From Paenibacillus sp. HB172176 (lineage in GTDB: Bacteria > Bacillota > Bacilli > Paenibacillales > Paenibacillaceae), in assembly GCF_011947265.1 (NCBI RefSeq), contig NZ_JAATHD010000001.1, positions 179,806 to 243,805 of the forward strand: 64,000 nt of DNA, written 5' to 3'. The position numbers were made by a program, and so were the translations under genes. This document shows, in pieces, positions 1-7,645 of the stretch; the stretch's first letter is position 1; every line of letters starts with the position of its first letter. The notes under the pieces are model-generated. The model did not search any database. It saw only the letters and a program-made list of their open reading frames with translations, and was not told where the DNA came from.

Positions 1-1731
1 AGCGCTCCACAGAGATCATTGCTTGCTGATTCCAAGCAAGCTGCGTTAGGAAGCTTTTTTAGTGTTGTGCTGAAGAAGGACGGAACCGTATGGAGTGCCG
101 GCGATAATGATTATGGTCAGTTAGGCGATAGGAGCAACGATGATAGAGATAAACCTGTGCAGGTTGTTGTCGGAGATGGCTCGGCTTTGACGAATATCGT
201 GTCTGTTGCAAATGGAAAAACGCATGCTATAGCTCTGGGCCGAGATGGAACAGTTTGGGCATGGGGTTCTAATTTTCTCGGAGAATTGGGCAACGGGACG
301 CGCGAAGAAGCCAATTATGCTGCACAAGTTCATACGAGCGATGGCATTTTGAACGATGTTATCGCAATAGCCGCGGGCGGCAATTATAGTCAGGCTTTGA
401 AAAAGGATGGAACCGTATGGGAGTGGGGCGTCCATGATTTGTATTATACCGGCCCTTTGAATGCTGTGCAGGTCTTCAGGCGTAATGGTCCGTTAACCGG
501 AATTGTCGCCATAGCAACGGGAGATTCGCATAGTCTTGCGGTCGACGGGAAAGGGGAGGTGTATTCCTGGGGGTCTAATGATGATGATCAGCTCGGAGTG
601 GATACGCAATCGGTCAATTATGCTATTCCTGTAGATCTTGGAGCAATTTCTTCTCCAATCGTGTCTGTATCCGCGGGGGAAAGCCATAGTCTGGCACTCG
701 CGCAAGACGGCACGGTTTGGGGCTGGGGGAGTAATCAATACGGACGATTGGGAGATGCGGACACAGCATATTCGACTCTATCGCCCGTTCAAGTTATGAT
801 AGAGAATGGCCAGCCATTAACGGGGATAACAACAATCGATGCCGGTTTGGGCCATAATCTTGCTATTGACGTCAATCATAAGGTTTGGGTCTGGGGAGAC
901 AACAGCTTCGGGGAGCTGGGAATCGCAGATGATTCCATAGCAGCTGTGCAGGCACGTATGCTGAACGGACTGTCAAATGTACAATCCGTATCAGCGGGCT
1001 TCTTCTCCAGTATGGTTGTGCAGAAGGACGGAACGGTATGGGGATTCGGATCTAATGAATATGGTCAACTGATGCTTTCGACGAAATATAGACCAATAAA
1101 GCAGGAGCAGCTAGTCCTTACTTTAGAGGAGAGAAGGGACGACGCGCTGGAGTTGCCAATAGAAAGCGCCGGAAATGACCAATTCAATGATAAAGTTGAG
1201 CGTTATTCGGATATCGAAGCGCATTGGGCTGAGCGGGCGATTATGGCTGCCGCCGACCTGGGCATTGTGACAGGCTACGAAGGAGGCAGTTTCAGGCCGG
1301 AGGCTGCTATAACCCGCGCTGAATTCACCGTCATGCTTATGCGCGCTTTGAAGCTTGAGGGAGAAGGAACTGTCCTCAGCTTCAACGATGCGATACCGAC
1401 ATGGGCGCAAGATTCGGTCGCGCAGGCGGTTAAGAACGGAATTGTTGCCGGCTATGAGGACGGGACGTTCCAGCCGGGAGCGAACATTACGCGCGCGGAG
1501 CTGGCGGTCATGGCCGCGAGAGCGGCGGGCGCGGATTTATCGATAAGGGAAGAGACGGATTTCAGGGATAATGGAGATATTCCAGTTTGGGCAAGAGGAG
1601 CTGTTGCCAATATGAAGCTCGCGGATATTATCCATGGTCGAGACAGCAACGAGTTCGCTCCCGGAGCCAAGACGACCAGAGCGGAAGCGGTGACGATTAT
1701 TATGAACTTGTTGGGAGCGATATCGGAATGA
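1..1731 (+). CDS. RCC1-repeat / SLH-domain surface protein (5' end outside window)
   Basis: The frame is open to base 1, so the N-terminus and any signal peptide are missing; a TTG at 19 is an internal codon. The visible part has seven RCC1-like repeats, each with a DGTVWxWGxNxxGxLG-type core, in the first ~370 residues. Three SLH domains follow (DNA ~1200-1728), with anchoring motifs ITRAE, ITRAE and TTRAE. SLH triplets bind pyruvylated secondary cell-wall polymer, so this is inferred to be a wall-anchored exported protein; RCC1 repeats fold as a seven-bladed propeller. Repeat spacing here is ~50-60 residues as in classical RCC1, unlike the 40-residue spacing of the two giant proteins downstream. 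The stop overlaps the next start (ATGA). The ligand of the propeller is unknown. Confidence 0.9.
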   Translation, partial: SAPQRSLLADSKQAALGSFFSVVLKKDGTVWSAGDNDYGQLGDRSNDDRDKPVQVVVGDGSALTNIVSVANGKTHAIALGRDGTVWAWGSNFLGELGNGTREEANYAAQVHTSDGILNDVIAIAAGGNYSQALKKDGTVWEWGVHDLYYTGPLNAVQVFRRNGPLTGIVAIATGDSHSLAVDGKGEVYSWGSNDDDQLGVDTQSVNYAIPVDLGAISSPIVSVSAGESHSLALAQDGTVWGWGSNQYGRLGDADTAYSTLSPVQVMIENGQPLTGITTIDAGLGHNLAIDVNHKVWVWGDNSFGELGIADDSIAAVQARMLNGLSNVQSVSAGFFSSMVVQKDGTVWGFGSNEYGQLMLSTKYRPIKQEQLVLTLEERRDDALELPIESAGNDQFNDKVERYSDIEAHWAERAIMAAADLGIVTGYEGGSFRPEAAITRAEFTVMLMRALKLEGEGTVLSFNDAIPTWAQDSVAQAVKNGIVAGYEDGTFQPGANITRAELAVMAARAAGADLSIREETDFRDNGDIPVWARGAVANMKLADIIHGRDSNEFAPGAKTTRAEAVTIIMNLLGAISE

Positions 1732-2213
1732 AACCAGAAGCATTAATCGGCTATGCCTTTATGGCAGTGATTATTATCCTTGTTATTTGGCTGAGAACAA
1801 AGGGACGCCGCAGACCTATACGCAACAAAGGCTTCGGGATGCTCATCCCGGTCATGATTTTGCCGATCGTATTCGCGTTGACGATTTATTCACTGGCGAT
1901 TGCACCCGATCAGGAATTTCATGTGCCTGTCTGGTGGGAGTTCCTCTGCGCGATCGTTCTAGGCGCCGGCCTCGGCAGCATTATGCTGTATCATACGGGC
2001 TATGAACGCCGCGAAGACGGACAGGTCTATTCCAAGCCGAACAAAAATTTCAAGTATGTGCTGATCGCGATTATCGTGCTGCGCGTTGGGCTATCCGAAT
2101 ATTTCAAGGGTCTGGATTATTCCGAATTTACGATACTTACAATGGTGCTCGCGTTTGTCTATATCGGTGTATGGCGGGTCGGCAGCTTTGTGAAGTACCG
2201 CAGAACGGTCTAG
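1728..2213 (+). CDS. CcdC-like (DUF1453) integral membrane protein
   Basis: A 161-residue protein with four or five hydrophobic segments, including GYAFMAVIIILVIWL near the start, and a conserved central HTGYERREDGQVY segment. This resembles the CcdC family, membrane proteins encoded near cytochrome c maturation genes in Bacillus; their biochemical role is poorly defined. I chose ATG 1728 because GGGAG lies ~7 bases upstream and it overlaps the preceding stop as ATGA; a longer reading frame from 1587 is only the out-of-frame 3' end of the SLH gene. The overlap implies translational coupling to the RCC1/SLH surface protein, an unexpected partner since no cytochrome genes are nearby. Family assignment is from remembered similarity. 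Confidence 0.72.
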   Translation: MKPEALIGYAFMAVIIILVIWLRTKGRRRPIRNKGFGMLIPVMILPIVFALTIYSLAIAPDQEFHVPVWWEFLCAIVLGAGLGSIMLYHTGYERREDGQVYSKPNKNFKYVLIAIIVLRVGLSEYFKGLDYSEFTILTMVLAFVYIGVWRVGSFVKYRRTV

Positions 2214-2335
2214 CGGCTTGCTCGGCAAGCTGCGATGATAAGAGATGGCACAAGACATGCGCCGTTTCGTCAATTGCCGTATACTGGAGACAGCACTCTA
2301 GTTGACTATATGAATGCATAGGAGGCAGACCCAAA

Positions 2336-2674
2336 ATGACTGAACGTATTTGGCAGCCTGCGGAGCCGGGCGTGAAACGCAGAATTCTTCCTCCGGGGAA
2401 ATCCGTCATGATGATGGAGGTTCAATTCGAGCAAGGCGCGGAGGGCTATGAGCATTCCCATGTGCATGAACAGATGAGCTATTGTCTGAAGGGACGGATC
2501 GCATTCCGCATTGAAGGGGAGGAAACGATTATCGAGCAAGGCGAGACGATCGTCATCCCGAGCGGGGCGCGCCACGGCGTGACGGCGCTTGAGGAAAGCG
2601 CGCTGCTGGATTGCTTTACCCCGCTGCGCGAGGACTTGCTGTCATCTTGGAGGGCGTTCGAAAACGAGCAGTAA
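2336..2674 (+). CDS. Small cupin protein, KdgF-like
   Basis: A 112-residue single-domain cupin starting at an ATG ten bases after GGAGG. The metal-binding pattern HSHVHEQ (about residues 41-47) and a later H (GARHG, about residue 81) are present. The sequence closely follows KdgF of pectin and alginate degraders: a KRRILPPGKSVMMMEVQFE-type beginning, a central HEQMSY and a C-terminal LLDCFTPLREDLL. KdgF promotes linearisation of the 4,5-unsaturated monouronates released by lyases and unsaturated-uronyl hydrolases. The adjacent lyase-family gene and the GH88 gene 4 kb on would supply such products. A generic cupin of another role cannot be excluded. Confidence 0.75.
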   Translation: MTERIWQPAEPGVKRRILPPGKSVMMMEVQFEQGAEGYEHSHVHEQMSYCLKGRIAFRIEGEETIIEQGETIVIPSGARHGVTALEESALLDCFTPLREDLLSSWRAFENEQ

Positions 2675-2856
2675 TGGTTGGGAGGGGGTGTGCGCATTAT
2701 GGGCATGATGGGGCAGGCTCTCAAGCCTTTTGGAAAGAGAATTCGCACGCCGCAGAGCGGTCCCGGACTATTCCCGGTCGTGCAACGCAGATTTTCAGCG
2801 CTGCAGTTAGTCGACAGTCTTCGCAATGTCCGCTACTGCAGCTTGTTGACTTCATG

Positions 2857-2901
2857 GAGCCTTCAGTCAGGACCTTGTCGGTCTGACCAAAGGCTCTTTT
2901 T
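2857..2901 (+). terminator. Strong rho-independent terminator after the cupin gene
   Basis: Arms GAGCCTT / AAGGCTC extend inward through GTCAG / CTGAC and ACC / GGT around a TTGTC loop, followed by five T. The stretch before it (2675-2856) contains CTGCAG and GTCGAC palindromes but no convincing gene. From 2902 to the next gene at 3066 I see only an untranslated leader with GGAGG just before the start. Confidence 0.85.
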
Positions 2902-3065
2902 GCATTCCCTCATATACATCTCATGAAAGCTGAAATAGATCATTCCCTCCAAGGGGCAGTGGCGTTAGACTGGAAGCGTTATTTGTCGCGGTGACTGTTC
3001 TTAATAATCACCATCGTGCGCATTCATGCAAAATCTACTAACTCTCAACCTTGGAGGAGAATCAA

Positions 3066-5309
3066 ATGAGACTGCCTGTTATATTCGAGAAGCTGTCCAT
3101 GTTCGATAGATGGGAGGAGCCTTGCTCGATCGCATTGCCGTTTGCGGAAGGCGAGCTGAAGGACTCGAGCCGTATTACGATGCTTGATGCTGAGAAACCG
3201 ATACCCTCCCAAACACAGATCACATCGCTCTGGCCGGACGGCTCAATCAAATGGCTGATGATGCATTTCCTGGCGGACCTGCCGGGCGGTGCGGGCAAAA
3301 GCTTCGAGTGCTGCACGGAAACGGCGAGCGTCGATCCCCGCCAGAAGATGACGGTGAAACTGGGCGACGGAGCCTGCTCTATCGATACTTCAGCTGTAAC
3401 TGTTCATCTAAGCGCGCCGGGAGAGCGAGGCGTCTTCCGCTCCGTAGCCTCTTTGGAAGGCTTCAAGACCGATGAAGTGCGAGGCCCGGTCATACAGGAC
3501 GAGTCTGGCATGGCGTTCGATTGCGTGATTGGTCCCGAGGGCTGGGAGGTGCTGGAGGAAGGTCCGATTCGCGCCGTTGTTCAGGCGAGGGGCAAGCATG
3601 CGGGCGAAAGCGGCGGAGAATGGTTCGATTATGTCGTCAGAGTATACGCCTATGCGGGCAAGCCTTGGATGCGCGTGGATTATCAGATCATTAACCGGGA
3701 GAAAGAAGCTGAGCAGCTCGTGAGCTCGCTAAACATGCAGATTGACACCACAGGCAACATGACCTCTGAGAAAGCTGTAGAAACGGGGATCGGCATATCC
3801 AACTACATTACAACCATGGAGCGGGGCGGCTACAACAAGTCGCTTGCTTACACAATTACGGCGGAGAAGCTGAAGCTGGAGGGAAATGAGCATTTTCCGG
3901 AAAGCTTCTATGGCACCTTCTTCGGCCATTGGTCGGATGCGGAGAAGGGCGGCGTTACGCTGACACTCTATCAGGCGCAGCAGAATTTCCCCAAGTCACT
4001 CCATGTGACGGGGCACTCCGTCACAGCCGGCATCATCCCGGAAGGAACAAACCTGGCTATGATTCAAGGCGTCGCGAAGACGCATCGCATGCTTCTCCAT
4101 GTGCATGGCCCCAAAGAAAGCATTGAAGATGCGAATATTCGCAGCCTGCAATTCCAGATGCCGGATCGGCCGATATTGCCCGCAGCCTATTATGATCGAG
4201 CAGGCGTCATGGAGCCGCTGCATGTCGAGAACAAGCTCGGCAATGCGGAGCTTGGCTTCACGGTTCTGGCCGATTATCGGGCAAGAGCCTACGGCATTCT
4301 GCACTGGGGAGACGGCCCGGACCGGGGCTACTCCGAGCAAGGCAGAGGCAAGGGCGATTGGGTATGGACGAACAATGAATACGATATGCCCCATGCGCTC
4401 ATGCATCTCTACGCGAGAAAGGGCCAGCGTCGGTTCATGGACTATCTGCTGGTTGCCGCGGAGCATTGGATGGATGTGGATATTTGTCATTACAGCGATA
4501 ATCCGCTCCGCTTTCAAGGGCAGATTCCGCATTCGCCTCGTCATGTCACGGACAATCCGGTTGTCTGCCATGAATGGGTGGAGGGCCTGCTGGATTATTA
4601 TCACCTGACCGGCGAGAGATGCGCGCTGGAGGCTGCTGTCGGCATTGGCGAGAATGTGCTTCGGTTGCTGGCGACGCCGCGCTATCAAGGCGCTCCCGGC
4701 GGCATTCAGGCGCGCGAAAGCGGCTGGGCGCTGCGCAGCTTGGGAGCTTTGTATGTGGAAACGGGAGACGGGAAATGGCTGGCTTACGCCGACCGAATTG
4801 TCGACCAGTTCGAGGAGTGGATGAACAAGTACGGCACATGGCTGTCGCCGTATACCGACCATACGGTCATCCGCGTGCCGTTCATGATTGCCATAGCGGT
4901 GAACTCGCTTATGCGTTATTACAAATTCAATCCTCAGGATCGAATCAAGAGAATGATCGTGCATGCGGTGAGCGATGCGCTCGAGCATACGTACATGGAG
5001 GATGAAGGAGTCTTCATGTACAAGGATCTGCCGAGCATTGTCAAGCTGGAAACCGGCAATCCGCTCATTCTTGAGGCGCTCTCGTATGCATATGAATTCA
5101 CGGGAGAGAAGAAGTTCCTCCTCGCCGGACGCGTGCTGTTCAATCAAATTCTTGCGCGCATCGATAGAGAGAATGGCGGACAAGGGAAGGAAATATCCGG
5201 CGATGCGGTCATTCTGTGGCAAGGCATGGGACCGAAGATGCTCGCACAATATTACTATCCCATGTTCTATTATTACCGCACGGCCAGCGGCGCGGGAATT
5301 GAGCTGTAG
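3066..5309 (+). CDS. Exo-rhamnogalacturonan lyase family (PcRGLX/YetA-like) protein
   Basis: A 747-residue protein. The start is ATG 3066, preceded by TTGGAGGAGAATCAA (GGAGG at the right distance); the upstream in-frame TTG lies in the Shine-Dalgarno and is rejected. The N-terminal ~250 residues look like the RIFT-barrel domain of PcRGLX/YetA-type proteins (LPVIFEKLSMFDRWEEPC and SLWPDGSIKWLMMHF). The C-terminal half is rich in (alpha/alpha)-barrel patterns (ICHYSDNPLRFQGQIPHSPRH, CHEWVEGLLDYYHLTGE). No signal peptide is visible, so it is probably cytoplasmic and acts on imported oligosaccharides. The family removes disaccharides from rhamnogalacturonan I ends by beta-elimination; substrate here is inferred. 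It is flanked by a KdgF-like cupin and a convergent AraC regulator. Confidence 0.78.
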   Translation: MRLPVIFEKLSMFDRWEEPCSIALPFAEGELKDSSRITMLDAEKPIPSQTQITSLWPDGSIKWLMMHFLADLPGGAGKSFECCTETASVDPRQKMTVKLGDGACSIDTSAVTVHLSAPGERGVFRSVASLEGFKTDEVRGPVIQDESGMAFDCVIGPEGWEVLEEGPIRAVVQARGKHAGESGGEWFDYVVRVYAYAGKPWMRVDYQIINREKEAEQLVSSLNMQIDTTGNMTSEKAVETGIGISNYITTMERGGYNKSLAYTITAEKLKLEGNEHFPESFYGTFFGHWSDAEKGGVTLTLYQAQQNFPKSLHVTGHSVTAGIIPEGTNLAMIQGVAKTHRMLLHVHGPKESIEDANIRSLQFQMPDRPILPAAYYDRAGVMEPLHVENKLGNAELGFTVLADYRARAYGILHWGDGPDRGYSEQGRGKGDWVWTNNEYDMPHALMHLYARKGQRRFMDYLLVAAEHWMDVDICHYSDNPLRFQGQIPHSPRHVTDNPVVCHEWVEGLLDYYHLTGERCALEAAVGIGENVLRLLATPRYQGAPGGIQARESGWALRSLGALYVETGDGKWLAYADRIVDQFEEWMNKYGTWLSPYTDHTVIRVPFMIAIAVNSLMRYYKFNPQDRIKRMIVHAVSDALEHTYMEDEGVFMYKDLPSIVKLETGNPLILEALSYAYEFTGEKKFLLAGRVLFNQILARIDRENGGQGKEISGDAVILWQGMGPKMLAQYYYPMFYYYRTASGAGIEL

Positions 5310-5346
5310 GTGAAACGGCGAAAGCGGCGCGGGAATCGAACTGTAG
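5286..5346 (+). repeat. Tandem duplication of the lyase-family gene's 3' end including its stop codon
   Basis: The last 24 bases of the gene at 3066-5309 (5286-5309) recur at 5323-5346 with two substitutions. Both copies read SGAGIEL-stop, offset by 37 bp. The second copy abuts the stop of the convergent AraC gene. Confidence 0.85.
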
Positions 5347-6225
5347 TTAAAGCGCCGAATGCCATTTCCGGTATTGCAGAGGCGTGCTTCCGATCGATTT
5401 CTTGAACTGCTGAATGAAATGGGAAGGCAGGGGCCAGCCTACCCGGTGGCCGATCTCAGCGACGGGAAGATCGGTCGCGGTGAGCAGGAAGCAGGCTTCC
5501 TTCGCCCGCCGCGCCAGCAAATAATCGGTAATCGTGCTGCCGGTCTCCTGCTTGAAGAGATGGGACACATGATATTTCGATAGATGCATATCCTGTGCGA
5601 GCTGATCAAGCTCGAACGGCTCGGCGTAATGAGCTTCAATCCAGTTCATGACAAGCTCGATATGCGACAGTGTTCGCGGGAGCGAATGTTCCTCGTCGAC
5701 TGAGACAGCCGCTTGGTAGCGATGCTGCAGAAATTGAAGCAATTGCATGATTAATTGCGCGAACAGCTCCAGCTTGACTACGGGTTTCTCCGCAGGAATT
5801 CGATAGTTGTAATACCGAAGCAGCGGCTCTATGGGATAATCGTCGCAGAATCGGGGAAATGACTGCATGCGCAACTGGTCCCTCCATGCCTGCCGAAAGA
5901 ACGGACCCAGGCTCTTGCAAGGCGAGATGTAGGGCGTAAGCGCCTGCGGGTCGAAATGAATCGTGGAACGCACATAAGGCGTATTTTGGGATAATTTGCC
6001 TAGCACATGATGCAGTTGGAACGGCTGGAACAAGAACAGACTCCCCGCTTCGAGCGCATGAATCTGTCGGTCGATGACAACGGTGCCGCTGCCCTCGAAC
6101 ACATACAGAAGCTCCATCCCCTCATGGCAATGGAAATAGCCCTTGTAGTTTTCGTCGGCTACATCCACGAGCTTCGAGTGAAAGGGAGTCTTCCTGAAAT
6201 TCATTGAATTCTGCAAACGCTTCAT
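5347..6225 (-). CDS. AraC-family regulator with cupin sensor domain
   Basis: A 292-residue protein starting at ATG 6225, which has AGGAGG nine bases upstream on the minus strand; a longer frame to 6297 lacks a ribosome binding site. The N-terminal ~160 residues form an AraC-type cupin (YFHCHEGMELLYVFEGSGT), the usual sugar-sensing half. The C-terminal ~100 residues hold two helix-turn-helix motifs (FELDQLAQDMHLSKYHVSHLFK and VAEIGHRVGWPLPSHFIQQFKK). It is divergent from the GH88 gene and convergent with the lyase-family gene, so it is the likely local activator of uronate-oligosaccharide use. Its promoter has an extended -10 (TGCTAAAAT). Confidence 0.88.
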   Translation of the reverse strand: MKRLQNSMNFRKTPFHSKLVDVADENYKGYFHCHEGMELLYVFEGSGTVVIDRQIHALEAGSLFLFQPFQLHHVLGKLSQNTPYVRSTIHFDPQALTPYISPCKSLGPFFRQAWRDQLRMQSFPRFCDDYPIEPLLRYYNYRIPAEKPVVKLELFAQLIMQLLQFLQHRYQAAVSVDEEHSLPRTLSHIELVMNWIEAHYAEPFELDQLAQDMHLSKYHVSHLFKQETGSTITDYLLARRAKEACFLLTATDLPVAEIGHRVGWPLPSHFIQQFKKSIGSTPLQYRKWHSAL

Positions 6226-6265
6226 TTGTTGCTCCTCCTGATTTGGAAAACCGCAATATAATGAT

Positions 6266-6274
6266 ATTTTAGCA
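6266..6274 (-). promoter_or_regulatory. Extended -10 element for the AraC gene
   Basis: The minus strand reads TGCTAAAAT about 40 bases upstream of the start codon. No good -35 accompanies it, as expected for an extended -10 promoter. The same TGTGCTAAAAT string precedes the sugar ABC ATPase at 43189-43199. Confidence 0.5.
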
Positions 6275-6358
6275 CAAATCAGCTTTACTTCCATCACTGC
6301 AAAATTGTTACCCTATAGCTAGGACATTTCATTCTAAACAAGGGAGTGCGACGCGATC

Positions 6359-7477
6359 ATGTGGAAACAAGCAATCGAAGACGCAGTAGCGAAAACAAGA
6401 GCGAATATTGAACGTTTCGGGGATCAGTTCCCCCATGTCAGCACGAATGATGTATACCACTTGAATCCGAACATGGATTGGACGGACGGCTTCTGGACAG
6501 GCATGCTGTGGCTTTGCTATGAATATACAGGCGATGATGTATTCAAAAGAGCGGCGGAAAACAACGTAGCAAGCTTCCGCAAGCGCCTCGATACGCTTGA
6601 TCATCTGGATCATCACGACATCGGCTTCCTCTACTCCCTGTCCTCGAAGGCGCAGTGGATCATTGAGAAGGACGAAGCCGCGAAACAATTGACGCTGGAG
6701 GCGGCGAATGTGCTGCTGAAGCGTTGGAGACCGAAATCCGGCATCATTCAAGCCTGGGGCAAAGAGGGCGATGAGCATAACGGCGGACGTATCATTATCG
6801 ATTGCCTGATGAATCTGCCGCTGCTCTACTGGGCGTACGAGACGACCGGCGACAAGAAGTATTACGACGTGGCCGTTCAGCATGCGGACAAGAGCCGCCG
6901 CTTTCTGGTCAGAGGCGACGATTCCTCCTATCATACCTTCTACTTCGATCCGGAGAACGGCAACGCGATCCGAGGGGGCACGCATCAAGGCTATGAGGAC
7001 GGCTCGACATGGACGCGCGGCCAGGCTTGGGGCGTTTATGGCTTCGCGCTGTCCTATCGCTATACGAAGAACCCGCTTTATCTCGAAACATCGCTTAGAA
7101 TGGCCCAATACTTCCTGGAGCGTCTTCCCGAGGATCATGTCGTATACTGGGATTTCGACGCGGAGATTAACGCCGATACGAAACGCGACAGCTCGGCGTC
7201 GGCTATTACGTCCTGCGGCATTCTGGAGCTGCTGAGTCACCTGCCGGAGGATCATGAGGATCGCGCCGAGCTTGAAGCGGGCTTGCAGCGCTCGATGAAA
7301 GGACTGGTAGCCTACTCGACCATGAACGAGCAGGATGCGCAGGGACTTATCAAGCGCGGTTCCTACAGCGTGCGCGCCGGCAATTCGCCCGACGATTTCG
7401 TCATCTGGGGCGACTACTACTACCTTGAGGCATTGATGCGCCTTGAGAAAGGCCACAAAGGCTATTGGTACGAGTAG
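6359..7477 (+). CDS. ugl: Unsaturated glucuronyl hydrolase, GH88
   Basis: A 372-residue cytoplasmic enzyme that hydrolyses the non-reducing 4,5-unsaturated glucuronic acid left by polysaccharide lyases. It is almost collinear with the well-studied enzyme of Bacillus sp. GL1 as I remember it: MWKQAI start, DWTDGFWTGMLWLCYEYTG, LDHHDIGFLYSLS, NGGRIIIDCLMNLPLL, SSYHTFYFDPENGNAIRGGT, WTRGQAWG and a GYWYE end. The catalytic aspartates correspond to D87 (HHD) and D148 (IIID). The ribosome binding site AGGGAG is 12 bases from the ATG, slightly long. The gene is monocistronic, divergent from the AraC gene and followed by a terminator. Substrates in this family include gellan, xanthan and glycosaminoglycan fragments. 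Confidence 0.93.
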   Translation: MWKQAIEDAVAKTRANIERFGDQFPHVSTNDVYHLNPNMDWTDGFWTGMLWLCYEYTGDDVFKRAAENNVASFRKRLDTLDHLDHHDIGFLYSLSSKAQWIIEKDEAAKQLTLEAANVLLKRWRPKSGIIQAWGKEGDEHNGGRIIIDCLMNLPLLYWAYETTGDKKYYDVAVQHADKSRRFLVRGDDSSYHTFYFDPENGNAIRGGTHQGYEDGSTWTRGQAWGVYGFALSYRYTKNPLYLETSLRMAQYFLERLPEDHVVYWDFDAEINADTKRDSSASAITSCGILELLSHLPEDHEDRAELEAGLQRSMKGLVAYSTMNEQDAQGLIKRGSYSVRAGNSPDDFVIWGDYYYLEALMRLEKGHKGYWYE

Positions 7478-7507
7478 AAGGATAAGCAAGAATAGAGCAG
7501 CGAATGA

Positions 7508-7538
7508 AGAGCCTTCCCGCATGGGGAGGCTCTTTCCT
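7508..7538 (+). terminator. Rho-independent terminator of the GH88 gene
   Basis: AGAGCCTtCCC - GCAT - GGGgAGGCTCT stem followed by a short T-rich tail (TTCCTTG). Confidence 0.8.
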
Positions 7539-7567
7539 TGTTCTGCGTCACAAATGGACAGGCTTTG

Positions 7568-7576
7568 TGGTAAGAT
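7568..7576 (+). promoter_or_regulatory. Extended -10 promoter element for the hybrid kinase
   Basis: TGGTAAGAT lies 70 bases upstream of the hybrid kinase start codon. The -35 position (TCACAA) is weak, which fits an extended -10 promoter. Confidence 0.5.
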
Positions 7577-7645
7577 AGCTGTAATTGCCTAACGAGAAGT
7601 AAGTGAAGTTGCTTTCGCGTTAATTCAGAAGGAGGAACGGGTGGG

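Noticed and set aside
2678..2926. 82-residue frame after the cupin gene
   Set aside because: It reads through a strong terminator stem and has no family resemblance.
3996..5249. 417-residue minus-strand frame opposite the lyase-family gene
   Set aside because: Shadow of a well-supported gene; composition is antisense-like and no ribosome binding site precedes it.
6329..7522. 397-residue minus-strand frame opposite the GH88 gene
   Set aside because: Antisense shadow of a gene with unmistakable family motifs; it also reads through the terminator.
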